Part shown: piece after piece, positions 35,652-46,574 of the stretch
Layout of the letters: every line of letters starts with the position of its first letter
Numbering within the stretch: the stretch's first letter is position 1
Made by a program: the position numbers and the translations under genes
The notes under the pieces: generated by a model
Seen by the model: only the letters and a program-made list of their open reading frames with translations
Databases searched by the model: none
Told to the model about the DNA's origin: nothing
NCBI GenBank assembly: GCA_018343915.1
Contig: JABRWF010000003.1
Coordinates: 4,836,001 to 4,900,000 of the forward strand
Origin: Agroathelia rolfsii
Taxonomy: Eukaryota; Basidiomycota; Agaricomycetes; Amylocorticiales; Amylocorticiaceae
Reading direction: 5' to 3'
DNA: 64,000 nucleotides

Positions 35652-36005
35652 TTGTGGGCGATACAGGTTAGGATTTACGAAAGCATGGATACGGTGTATA
35701 GGTAACGTTGTAACAATGTATTTTTTTTCCCCGAATACAAGTACAAAGAAATGTGATATGCAACCATGACCGAAAGCAAAGGAGAGAGAACCTTGGAGGT
35801 GATAGAACATAGTAATGCAAGGGGAGAAACAAGAGAGGTTAGTCAGTTAGTGGTGGTATGGTGGTGGCCCGATTCCCAGTTTTCCGTATAAGAAATACAA
35901 CATGTGCGAGAGAGAAAGAGAAGAAAGAAAAGAGAAACATATACGCATACACCCATCATGATCACAAGGTCCAAATACACTTTTTCACCAATGAGATTTT
36001 CTCCC
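35652..36005. other. Convergent intergenic region, 354 bp
   Basis: 3' flanks of the oxidoreductase and the serine-rich gene. Purine-rich around 35905-35940. No gene seen. Confidence 0.4.
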
Positions 36006-37407
36006 TCACACCTTGGCTTGCGAGCGCTGTTGCATCGAATCCCAAGCCCTCGGCGGCCTGAGATCCACATGCGTCAGCCTCTCCCGCGCAGCGCGGAACT
36101 CCTGCTCCTCCGCATAGTTTTGCGCCACGAGCGCTGCGCGCGCCTCGGCCTGGCGCTGCAGCTCCGCCTCGGACTCGTCCGAGAGGTAGTCCGTGAATGC
36201 GCCATCGGAGGTGACCGTAAAGTCACTCGAGGACCCACCGGAGCTACTCGCGCTCGAGGGCGGGTTCGAGACGAGCTTGAGACCGGACATGGACACTTCC
36301 AACGACGGCTTACTGCTGCTGCTGCCACTGTTGTTTCGCGCCTGCGCACGTGAGATGGTCGACGTCGGCGTCGGGTTGTTGCTGCTCCCACTACCGCTCC
36401 CATCGCCAGAGCGCGAACTAGGGGGAGACGACTTGGGCGAGCTGGTTCTATTTGAACCCGACAATGACGTGGTGGATGAGGAAAGCAACGACGTTTTGCG
36501 TATAGGCTCGGTGGGTGAGTCGCCCTTTGGGTTACCACTCCCACCACCATTGCTAAACGGCGACGAAGGACCCGTGATCGTCGTCCGCCTGACCGTGCCC
36601 CGGCGTGAGATGGACGCTTCCAGGTCGGGGTTCTTCCGAACGGGAGAACGCTCGGCACGGGGCCCGCCGCGATCGACGGAAGCGGCCGTGCGGGGCGATG
36701 TCGGATTGACGGCAGAAGGGACTCCTCCTCCACCGCTACCGGCAGAGCGGGGAGAGACGGGCGACGAAGACGTCTGCGGCGGGCTGTTCGGTGCACGGTT
36801 CTTGGCCGCAAGGATGCCGGGCACGATGGACGACGGACTATTGGACGACTTGGGCGACAGGGCAGACTTGCCGCTGCCACTGGAGTTTGTAGTAGACGTT
36901 GGCGAACCCGACTGGCTGTTGTTGTTGCCACCACTATCGCGGCGCTCAACAGGCGGCATAAGAGGACCCGCACGGTTGGCGGCGTTGGCAGAGGCGATAA
37001 TCTTGTCAAGTATCGCTCTGATTTCGGGCGGCATGTTCACATGGTGCACGATGCTCACCGACGGCCAGTCGGCGGCGGGCACGAGCTTGTGTTCGTTCGA
37101 TGCCGGTGCGCGACAGCAGCCGGGCCAGCCATTGTTGGGATGCGGGCCACTGCCACCGGAGGCGCTGATCATGGCCTGGCCTTTTGGCGAGTTGACAAAG
37201 CGAACCCACTTTTGGTGGTGATAAAAGTGAATGTGTGGTTGATCAGAAAGGCACAGGACGAGATGATGCTTAGACAGCTAGCGTATTGCACAAACCTTGC
37301 AGTATCCACAACCATTAAAGGTTTGCACTGTTGAACAAGGGGACGGAGATTTAGAGAAGGCGGGCGGTGGTAAACAAGGTAGCTGGCAGACCTTCTGCAT
37401 TTCTCAT
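36006..37407 (-). CDS. Serine-rich protein of unknown function
   Basis: Exons (minus strand) 37407-37392, 37327-37296 and 37208-36006 give 416 residues. The two short 5' exons add a cysteine-bearing start (MRNAEVQTFNGCGYCKW) in frame with the main exon, which continues VRFVNSPKGQAMISASGG and NNGWPGCCRAP. This looks like a small conserved N-terminal module with four Cys (GCGYC, GCC), then a helix PPEIRAILDKIIASANAANR. Residues about 100-350 are low-complexity Ser/Pro/Gly/Asn/Thr. The C terminus has an acidic/charged helix (YLSDESEAELQRQAEARAAL) and ends EFRAARERLTHVDLRPPRAW. The family is not recognised. The start is uncertain: the frame of exon 1 stays open further upstream. High GC produces long but meaningless antisense frames. 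Confidence 0.6.
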
Positions 37408-38432
37408 AAAGACAACGTCATGACGGGGGTGATTTTCCCTGTTAGTACAAGTGTCTTTGATGTGGGGGCATCTAAAGAAGAAGACGACGAGGAGGATCGA
37501 ATATGGTCAGCAGGGAGGAACAAGGAGAACAAAGACGATAGGCAGAGGCAGCCCAGTAGCGGCGACAACAACCATGGGGGCCAACACTGCACAGTAAGCG
37601 GCTAATGAGGGACGACGACTTGCCTGGAAGCGCTAGGTCTGAAAACCTTGCACATTGGACAAATGCTGGTGAGATGTTCTACAGAGCCTGGGATATAACA
37701 CATTATTGTCTCTGGCCGATGAGCTCGAGGGGACTGGCGGGGGATGGATGGGACAGCAAAGGAGAAGGACAGAAGGAGACCAAAACGGGCCTGGCTGGCT
37801 CACAAACGGGATATGGGCCAGACCGCATCGGTTCGTTATGGAGATGAACCCGAGTGTTATCTATGATAATTATGATGAATTATCGTCGCCGCTGCTGCTG
37901 CTGGCGCTGGGGCGGGGCAATGATGATGATGATGATAGTTGGACACTGGCAGGTTGGTGGATTAGCGATGGGATGTGTGTTCATTCCCTGACATGCAGCA
38001 GGCCAGCAACGGTCCAGCATGCTGCCCGCCATGCATCACCCATCGCTGGCCATGAGGCAGCCCGGGTATGGTCATGTACGTACTATACACTGCATATAAT
38101 ATTATGGTGAGTCATTTAATATTTAATTATTCTTACTACTACTACTGTGGGTCATCGCGTCGTTTATGATGATGATGATGATTATCACCGCATAGCCACA
38201 TCACGTGACTCCGGTCCCGCGACTGGACCACTTCGCGCCACCTGCTACCACGTGAGCATGCAAGTACAGCCACAGTGCCCCCTTCTAGACCTCGTGGCCC
38301 CACGCAGGTCACGGCTGTCGCGATGATTAATATATGCACTGCATGCCCCTGTGTGGTCGTAATAGCATAGTCCTGCGCTTAGAGCTGCACCGCCGCACCC
38401 ACACATAAACTTGGCACCGTTCGACGACCATC
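37408..38432. other. Intergenic region with trinucleotide repeats, 1.0 kb
   Basis: Divergent promoters of the serine-rich gene and NCS1. It contains (GAT)n at about 37918-37936 and 38166-38183 and (ACT)n at about 38133-38146. Two CACGTG palindromes lie at 38202-38207 and 38249-38254, 180-230 bp before the NCS1 start. No gene seen. Confidence 0.5.
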
Positions 38433-39364
38433 ATGGGCAAATCGCAGAGCAAGTTATCGCCAGAGCAGCTCGCTGATCTCCAAAAGAACACTTATTGTCC
38501 GTTGTTTTTATTTTATTTTCTATTTTAAAAAGTTTCCGTTGATAGCCCTGATGCCTGTGCTAACTTGATATCACACAGTCGACAAACGAGAACTTCAACA
38601 ATGGTAATTGTTGGAGCTTCACTGCTGTCAAAACAAATAGGCGCCAACAGCTCATCCCCCCCGTCGTCTGTTTGCACAGGTACAAGGGTTTCCTCAAGGA
38701 CTGCCCCTCTGGCCAACTCGACAAGACAGAGTTCGGGCGAATATATAAACAGTTCTTCCCCTTTGGCGATCCAGGCGACTTTGCAGATTATGTCTTTAAC
38801 GTCTTTGACGAGAACAAAAACGGCACGATCGATTTCAAAGAGTTCATCTGTGCGCTCAGCATCACCAGTCGTGGCAGGCTGGATGAGAAACTTAAATGTG
38901 GGGAGAAGGACTCAATCCCACCTTACCCGATGAATAGGTGTTGACCCCCCCTTTTTGTGTGTAGGGGCATTCCAACTATATGATATTGACAAGGACGGCA
39001 CGATCACATACGACGAGATGCTCAGGATTGTCTCTTCAATCTACAAGATGACCGGCCAAATGGTCAAGCTGCCCGAGGACGAAGATACGCCAGAAAAGGT
39101 TGGCGCCCATGAATGCGCATTTTTTGCCGATGATAATGACGTATTCTGTTGCTCCCCCTACAAATTTAGCGTGTGGACAAGATATTCCAACACATGGATC
39201 GCGACAAGGACGCCCGGTTGACATATGAAGAATTCGTCGAGGGCAGCAAACAGGATCCTACAATCGTCCAGGTAAACAAATGCTCTATGCACCTCAATTG
39301 TTGTGTCTGACCATATATTACTGTCAACGTTTAGGCATTGTCACTTTATGATGGCCTAGTTTAA
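38433..39364 (+). CDS. NCS1: Neuronal calcium sensor 1 / frequenin
   Basis: Myristoylated calcium sensor that regulates phosphatidylinositol 4-kinase. Exons 38433-38496, 38579-38603, 38680-38897, 38965-39098, 39170-39271 and 39335-39364 give 190 residues, the same length as animal NCS-1. The N-myristoylation signal is [11 protein letters not shown]1 is degenerate ([11 protein letters not shown]), as always in the family. EF2 is [12 protein letters not shown] and EF3 is [12 protein letters not shown], both canonical. EF4 is [12 protein letters not shown], where Ala replaces the usual Gly at loop position 6. The C terminus ALSLYDGLV forms the usual short helix. One exon is only 25 nt (FDKRELQQ). 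Two CACGTG boxes lie upstream. Confidence 0.94.
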
Positions 39365-39694
39365 TAGGCAGGATGACTGGTAACCCTCGGCACCAAATGA
39401 CGCAGGCCTTCCACACGCACATGCAGCTTCTTACTTTTATTATCTAGACGTATTTTTTTTCTTTGTTGTTGTTTGGTTTTTGTTACCGCTTTATTTGAAC
39501 GGACGGACAAACATGGCGACCATGATATGATGTATATAAAATCACTCTTGGGGGAGGGGGTTTGGAGAAGAAAGAAATGTATTATTGTAACTTTATAACA
39601 CACACATTCACAGCCGGAGCAACAACAACAAAAAATCCTTGTTTGAATCTACGCAAAAGAAAATAATAAAAAAAGGCAGGAAAGGTGAAGATTA
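39365..39694. other. Convergent intergenic region, 330 bp
   Basis: 3' flanks of NCS1 and EMC3. A/T-rich with T-runs around 39450-39480. No gene seen. Confidence 0.4.
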
Positions 39695-40906
39695 CTATAA
39701 CGTTTTCAAAGGCGGCAATTTGCCGTATTTTCGAAGCACGCGTGTCTCCACATCCTTGCCTGCCCAAGAGTACAACCCCGCCGAAAACTCTAGGTTATCC
39801 CGCTCGGCTTTGAGGAGCTTGTTAAAGTCCTGAGGTCCGGCAGGCACGACGTTGGCATTGCCAAATGGTGAGGCCATCATATCACGTGAGGAATCAGCAG
39901 CTGCGAAATGAACAAAAAGTTTTTTTTTTTTTTTAATCCATGAGCATTACTGATACGATAAAAATAGGCTGGATGATGGTAGGACGTACAGTTGGCGCCA
40001 CCGAGGAGCAGTGCATATAGCCCGTTCAGACCGAAAAAGTTCAAAAAGTACCAAGAGAGGGAGGACACCCATCGGACGTCCATGTCGGGCGTCTCAATGC
40101 CGCGCTGCAACATCGACTTGAAGCCCAAGGTAAGTGGGAAAGGCAGTTTAACTAGAAACACAATTATGAGTAAGAAATCCCCCCCCCCTGAACGTGTTCG
40201 TCGCTACTGTTACTACTCACTCAACACAAAACCTTGGAAGAAAAAGTTGATCCAGCCCATGATGACCATCTGCGGGACCATCATCACCATTTGCGTCTTC
40301 ATGCCTGCCATCATACCGTCCATGGCGGCCGGGTCCGAGAGCGGGTTGGGCGCCGCCGCGGGCGCGCCGTCCCCCTTGGGCGGGCCATCCTTGAGGTACT
40401 TGCCACTCGCGAACGCCTCGGAGAGGTGGTCTGAGATGGAGTGGTAATATGTGGGCGGGACGAGCGAGTTGGCTGCTGTGGTACGCAGGATTTGGGAGCG
40501 GGCGAGGGCACGTCTGTAGTATTCAAGAAGAAGAAGAAAAAGCAAAAAGATCGTGTGTGTGTGTAAGTGAGAAAGGTGATGTTTTCTTAAAGCAACTAAT
40601 ATTCCATGACGTACTGTTCACGAATGGCTGCCCGTGTAAGCGCCTTGGGAGGAGACTGGAGTAGCTGAACGACATAATGCCTCAGCACCCCTACCAGAAT
40701 CTATGATGATCCTGTCTCAGCTCAACGGTGACGTTTTATACAGTGCTTCTTCCAGCTCATGACGCCGACATACCATAACGAGTGTGATGGGGAATAAGAC
40801 CCAGTCGCGTATCTGCGGGTCTAGATACAGAGAGACCCTGATGCTTCATGAGATAAAACTGAAGTTGGTTCTTTAGCATGAAGATAGCATACTCTGAGTC
40901 CACCAT
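39695..40906 (-). CDS. EMC3: ER membrane protein complex subunit 3
   Basis: Core insertase subunit of the ER membrane complex (Oxa1 superfamily). Exons (minus strand) 40906-40893, 40837-40774, 40700-40615, 40513-40221, 40151-39990 and 39900-39695 give 274 residues. Conserved order: [19 protein letters not shown] (first helix), [26 protein letters not shown], then [19 protein letters not shown] and [18 protein letters not shown]. The C-terminal amphipathic block is [20 protein letters not shown] followed by ALLLGGAN. The first coding exon is only 14 nt (MVDS plus two bases). I placed its junction at CATCAG|GGTC; a TGAAG|C acceptor 6 bases earlier would add two residues. It shares a 185-bp divergent promoter with VTI1. 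Confidence 0.92.
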
Positions 40907-41091
40907 GGCTGGCAAATGGATATATGGTTTTGGTGTGCAATGGCGCCGCTTCTAGAATGCATCTTCCAGTTTGTGTGACGCGTGAGCAAGGTCTCACGTG
41001 GCTGTGCTATCAGCTTGTTTTGCTTCCGTGCCGCAGCTCACCGTCATCGTCAGGCAATGATACATGTTAATACACTTTGACCAAAGCCACT
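40907..41091. promoter_or_regulatory. Shared divergent promoter region EMC3/VTI1
   Basis: 185 bp between two start codons. Contains a CACGTG palindrome at 40995-41000, near the centre. No TATA box on either strand. Confidence 0.5.
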
Positions 41092-42055
41092 ATGGACTCA
41101 CCGACTGCGTTGTTCGACTCCTATGAACAAGACTTTCAGCAGCTCATCAAGAGCGTACAAGATAGGCTAGATGGAGAGGGGAAAGATGGCTCTGTAGGTT
41201 CGTGCTGCGATTGCAAATATCATTATTGCCTTGCTATCATCTGGTATCCTGCATAGTATATCTTTTGACTGAACGAATGGGCGTCAGAACAGAACAACGC
41301 AAGGCCGCACTTCGCCGGGTAGATATGGAACTTGATGAAGCCGACGAGATGGTGCGCATATAACCTTTTTTTTTTTCCATACATACCGTAACCTAATAAT
41401 AAACACACTCTCGTATACAGGTCTCGCAAATGGAGATTGAATGTCAGGGCATCCCCCAATCCCTGAGGCAAACCTACCAAGCCCGGCTGCGCACGGCCAA
41501 GAGCGAGCTCGCGTCGCACAAGAAACTCTCCAAGGATGTATCCTCTCAGCTGGCCCGCGCGGACCTGCTCTCGCACCGCGCGAGTCCGTCCCCGGAAGAT
41601 GGCTCGTCAGACGACCCATACGGTGCGACCAACGATCGTAGTCGGCTGCTGGCAGGCACGAGTATGCTCGAGGAAGGTACGCGGAGGCTGCAAGAGTCTC
41701 AACGTCTGGCGCTGGAGACGGAAAATGTGGGTGGTGATATTCTGCGTAATCTCCATCAGCAAAGGGAGCAGATTGTCAATTCTCGAGACAGGGTGTGTAT
41801 CACGTTTCGCAGTAACTTCTGTTTGTATACTCACTATGCTCGCCAGCTTCGTGAAGCAGATAGCTCAATAGACAAGGCCTCGAAAACACTCAAACGGATG
41901 ATCATTAGGTGCATCTTCCCATCCACATATTCTCGAATCCCCATACTTACCTTGGCGCATACAGAATGTACCAGCAACGCGTCGTTACAGGCGCTATCAT
42001 TGCCGTGCTTATCCTACTCATTATTATCATAGTCTGGGAGAAGTACTTTAGTTGA
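41092..42055 (+). CDS. VTI1: Qb-SNARE Vti1
   Basis: SNARE for Golgi-to-endosome/vacuole fusion. Exons 41092-41197, 41293-41351, 41421-41792, 41847-41908 and 41965-42055 give 229 residues. The N-terminal three-helix domain has LFDSYEQDFQQLIKSVQ and EQRKAALRRVDMELDEADEM, then SQMEIECQGIPQSLRQTY. The SNARE helix runs from SMLEEGTRRLQESQRLALE through NLHQQREQIVNSRDRLREAD. A C-terminal tail anchor follows (GAIIAVLILLIIIIVW), ending EKYFS. Domain order and length match Vti1. The first acceptor was set after AACAG because this restores the family helix EQRKAAL. Confidence 0.93.
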
Positions 42056-42372
42056 TCCTATTTACACTTTATAATAATTATCTCGATACCCCGCCCTTTT
42101 AGTAGCCTACTACTGCCAATGGAAGAGACCCTCTAGTACCAAGAGATGTCCATTTACATAACTAGGTATCATACACACAGATATTATGCACGTAGCAGTA
42201 CTATGAGCATTGCACCCCTGTAATTTATGCATTCCAACGACAAGAGAAGAGAAGGACGAGAAAAGGGAACCGAGTAAAGACATGACAAGCAAGGAATAAT
42301 AACAGTGACTGGGACATGAGGAATAGAGGAAAGAGAAGTGGAGGAGAGGAATCGAGAGGGAGAAAAGAAAGA
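42056..42372. other. Convergent intergenic region, 317 bp
   Basis: 3' flanks of VTI1 and KCH1. Purine-rich (GAGAGGAAT-type) between 42300 and 42372 on the plus strand. No gene seen. Confidence 0.4.
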
Positions 42373-44215
42373 TCACACAGCGTGTCCATATGAAGGCTGA
42401 TTACCACGAGAACCATAAGCGTCATACCCTTGGTTTGGGGCGTACTGTTGCGGAGGTGCTTGACCAGAGTATCCGTGGGCATCGTACCCGTAGTTGTGAG
42501 TCGTGGCATCTTGCGCTGCATAATGACCATGTTGTTCCTCAGGGGCTCCGCCATAAGGATTGGGTAAAGCTGCCGAGACGGGTCGTTCCGTTGGGGTGTA
42601 AGGCTGCATGCCGGATGTCAAGTGAGCAGTGCTATTGTTCTCCTCCGTGTAGTAGGCGTCGTTCGCCCCAAGGTATTCCTGGGAAGGAGCATATGCGCTA
42701 TAGTTGTCGTATCCCTGGTTGAGATGGGGCATTGCTGGGTAGTCGTATTCGTTGTAAGCTGGCATAGGCCCTTTATAATCGGGGTTGTAGTTATGCCAAT
42801 CTTGTGACTGAGAGAAAACGCTAGGAGGAGGTTCACGCGTACGGAAAGAAGCCTGGTCATCCATATCGTCATCATCGTCGACGGAGAGATTCGGCAGAGT
42901 GGGCTGAGGGAGGGGCTTTGCGATAAGCTCTCCCTTCTTGTTCTTGAGATGCGAATAATCCCCAGCAGCCTCCTTCTTGGCAAGGACCGCAGCCTTGGCA
43001 AGACGAGTCTTGTTCATGCGCTTGATCACCTCGGAAATACGCTGCAATCAAGTTAGTCAGATTATCACAAATAGATGAGCATCATTCATCACCTTGTCAA
43101 CTTTATGGCAAACGAATTCCTAGGTAGATACTGTGAGACATCGAGGAAGCCTGTCAAAACGATACGCTCACCTTGAGATTGCCCTGAATGTATATCAAAA
43201 GGGGGATATAGCATACGCCAGCAACAATGAGAAGCAACAAGGAGCCGGCGAAGATGAGAAAAGTGAGTGAGGTTGTAACCATCAAAAGGGATGTCGAGAT
43301 GCCATCGTTGTTCCTAAAGTATTTGCCAATATCGTACCACTTGCCGTCGTTCTGCTTGATCAAGTAAAAGGTATACAGAATCAAAGCATTGATCGTCTGT
43401 CGCGGGGCGTCGGCAAGAAGAAGGCGTTTCCAACCTATCGGTACCGTCAGGGCCACAGCTGACATTTAGTACACAAACAAGCTCACTTTTGAAGGTGAAG
43501 AAAATGAAGAAGGCAAACTCATCGGCCGTCTTGGTGGAGTTGCTGATATGGTCGAAAAAGCAGAAATGGTCATATGATCCTGGTTCATCGAGTTAACAAT
43601 CAAGCAATAACGAGTGAGGCAAGAAAAACGCACTCAGTGAGTAGTAATGGTTGGCCATGACGTTGGTAAACGCATATGAAATATCACGACTCTTAATAAT
43701 TTTCCTGGCTTTGCGTGCTTCATACCCCAGCTGTGCAATAAAAGGAATATCAGGAGCAGAACCCTAAGGCGAGACAAAAGGAGTGGTTAACATACCAAAA
43801 GGAATGAAAATGAAATACAGCCAATAAAGAGACCCTGGCCAACATTAAAAGGAACGTAGAAGCAACCGTTCAGATTTTGGCATTGCTGGTAGATCTGATT
43901 CGACCATGTGCCGCTGGATACCATGGTTGTTGCGGTAAAGATGTCGGACACATAAACCAGGAATGATTTGAGGACGATAATGTAAAGCCACATATATCTT
44001 AGGATGGGGTTGAGTGCAAAAAGAAGGTAGACTAGGTATATATAACTGAATAGCTTTACTTCATGCGCATTGAGAAGCCATTGTCGGTAAACTCCCGTAC
44101 ATTAACAAAGTCGAACTAGTAGTAACGTTTAGCGCCATGATTTTATGAATAGGATTTTGCATCCAGATATACCTTGTGGTCCTGGACCTGTTCTCGTTTC
44201 CATGTGCCAAACATG
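42373..44215 (-). CDS. KCH1: KCH1-family fungal potassium channel/transporter
   Basis: Plasma-membrane protein of the Kch1/Prm6 family, which supports low-affinity K+ uptake and calcium signalling in yeasts. Exons (minus strand) 44215-44174, 44115-44060, 43997-43796, 43730-43634, 43579-43487, 43434-43172, 43119-43093 and 43041-42373 give 482 residues. Family features: DHKFDFVNVREFTDNGF, first helix YMWLYIIVLKSFLVYVSDIF, KIIKSRDISYAFTNVMAN, FFIFFTFKSWKRLLLADAPR, and a last pair of helices (VTTSLTFLIFAGSLLLLIV, then CYIPLLIYIQGNLK). The cytosolic C terminus first carries a basic helix (RISEVIKRMNKTRLAKAAV). It then has a tail of about 170 residues rich in Tyr, Gln, Gly, Asn and Pro with little charge. 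One exon is 27 nt. Family recognition is by motif memory. Confidence 0.78.
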
Positions 44216-44628
44216 GCTGCGGAGAATGTGAGATGATGATCCTAACAGAGACAAAGAGCGAGTGGGGTGAAGGAGAGAAGCAGCGGTTAGGGAGCACGGT
44301 TAGACCAGCCAGCCGCACGGGGTCCAGAAGAGAGTGTGGCCTAGGTAAGTGAGAGAGTGTGGTTTATATAAGAGAAAGGAGCGTAGCAAGACAGGGAGAC
44401 AAGCGACGAGAGAAGCGGTTCCTTAAGCAGGGTGACCCTTCTCTGCCGATCAATGGGAGGTCTGATTGTGACACTTGTATCACAGGCTCCGTCACGCTTC
44501 CGTCAGCCACGTGATCCGCGGCCTCGACTTGCGGCGGCTGATTTTCCCATTTGTGTCCATGTACCATCCATCGCATTGTTTTCAGCCGCACTAGATCACT
44601 TTTGTATTAATACCAACTCGTAGGAAAA
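44216..44628. other. Divergent intergenic region KCH1/DRG1, 413 bp
   Basis: Promoters of both genes. Contains a CACGTG palindrome at 44508-44513. No gene seen. Confidence 0.4.
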
Positions 44629-46482
44629 ATGACGACAGTCCAAAAAATCAAGGTGTGTATTGACGTTTATGAGTAAACAACCGACACAGATGAATACGTC
44701 ATTCTAGGAAATTGAAGATGAAATGGTGAGAATCTCAGTGTTTCCATATCCATTTTTCTGCTGTAGCTGAGCAGATGATTTGCATAGGCGAGGAGTACGT
44801 ATCCAATTTATCGGACTTGACATTCGAGTAATTATTTAAACAGCGCAGAAGAATAAGGCGACGAGCTACCATTTAGGACAGCTCAAAGCTAAACTCGCCA
44901 AGCTCAAGCGCGAGCTGATCAGTCCTTCTGGTGGTGGTGGTGGAGGCGGAGGACTCGGATTTGATGTAGCAAGGACGGGTATTGCATCTGTTGGCTTCGT
45001 TGGGTTCCCTTCAGTGGGAAAGGTGCGCATTGTGTTGCCATCTCTCGATGATGTAATTTGGCTAACCGTCAGATGAGCAGTCCACCCTCATGTCCAAGCT
45101 AACTGGAACCCATTCTGAGGTGTCAGCTATCGACTTTACAACACTCACAACTGTTCCTGGGACGGTCAAAGTCCATGGAGCTCCGATTCAAATTCTAGAT
45201 CTTCGTATGTTGCAACATCAGCTATCAATGGAATGATCCACCCATTTCTTTCTTCATTAGCTGGTATTATCGAAGGAGCAAATGATGGCCGTGGAAGAGG
45301 TCGACAAGGTTTGTGTACCATCTAAATCATCACGTTTTGATTATAATCTAACCCTTGTGTCTTATAGTCATTGCTGGTAGGCTATTACTTAACTCTGTTA
45401 CCGTTGTCATTATCTTACACATAATTGCATCTCAGTTGCTCGAACTTGCAATCTCATCTTCATCGTGCTTGATGTCCTCAAACCACTCGGAGACAAGAAA
45501 ATCATCGAGTCGGAACTGGAAGGGTTCGGTATACGATTAAATAAACGACCGCCCGCCATTATGGTGAAAAAGAAAGACAAGGGTGGAATAGCCATCACAA
45601 ATACAGTGCCCTTGACAAATCTAGATCATGATGAAATCAAGGCGGTACTCAGTGAATACAGAATGGCCAACGCGGATGTCACTATTCGCGAACCAAACGC
45701 AACAGCAGACGATTTGGTGGATGTCATTGAAGGGAACAGGTATGGGTTTTGAGCTGTCGACAAGAGAAATTCTCACAGGTTTTTTTTTGACTAGGGTATA
45801 CATTCCTGCCATTTATGTAAGCCCCTTTACTTTAAGTCACGTCCATGACGTATGATGTATCTCAAATTATGGGTCGTAGGTTTTAAACAAGATAGATGCC
45901 ATTTCCATTGAGGAACTCGACTTATTGTTCGTCATCGTCCTCGCGTATTCTTGGAACATATGTTGACCAAGCGTTTACTACAGATACAAAATCCCACATA
46001 GCGTCCCAATTTCATCTAAAGAATGGCTCAACATTGATGAACTCATTGATACGATGTGGACCACATTAGACCTTGTGCGAGTTTACACAAAACCTCGTGG
46101 CCTGCCACCGGACTACTCGGCCCCTGTGGTTCTCAAGCGCGGTAAATGCACCATAGAGGACTTTTGCAATAATATCCACAAGGAGATAGCGAAGCAAATG
46201 AAATAGTGCGTGATTCTACTCTTGGGGCTTTCCTTGGTGGCTAATATAGTACCCTATAGTGCGATAGTCTGGGGCGCAAGCGCGAAGCATTCCCGGGGCC
46301 AGAAAGTGGTGCGTATTTAATTACAATTCTTTTTTTCGTTCAAACATTCAACCAAGATGTATTAATTTCTAGGGCCTGGACCACGTTTTGGAAGACGAGG
46401 ATAGTGAGTATTACACACCCAAATCTAAATACACACTATGGACTAATGGCATCTTCAAGTTGTACATATATCGAAGAAGTGA
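44629..46482 (+). CDS. DRG1: Developmentally regulated GTP-binding protein 1 (Rbg1)
   Basis: Obg-class translational GTPase that relieves stalled ribosomes. Fourteen exons: 44629-44652, 44708-44725, 44788-44794, 44844-45022, 45081-45204, 45261-45308, 45368-45376, 45436-45739, 45795-45816, 45880-45926, 45984-46205, 46260-46308, 46373-46403 and 46460-46482, giving 368 residues. The N-terminal helix is [20 protein letters not shown]1 is GFPSVGKST (an intron splits GK|ST), G3 is DLPGIIEGA, G4 is NKID, and the G2 region is [11 protein letters not shown] run of eight Gly precedes G1. The C-terminal TGS domain ([26 protein letters not shown]) ends LEDEDIVHISKK. Exons of 7, 9, 18, 22 and 23 nt are all needed to keep universally conserved residues, so the splicing is well supported. 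Confidence 0.95.
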
Positions 46483-46574
46483 TGTAGCCCAGTCCACTGG
46501 TCTTCAATATCACAGCCAATGTATTTGTTTTCTTTGCACAAGTGCGAATCAGAGTCACAGATCTACTACAGTCT

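Noticed and set aside
36074..37221. Long open frames of over 300 codons on both strands opposite and beside the serine-rich gene.
   Set aside because: They mirror the GC-rich Ser/Pro/Gly codons of the real gene and show no domain, only Arg/Pro/Leu-rich translation typical of antisense frames.
37918..38183. (GAT)n and (ACT)n tracts considered as a repeat array of biological meaning.
   Set aside because: Short simple-sequence repeats without unique spacers; ordinary microsatellites.
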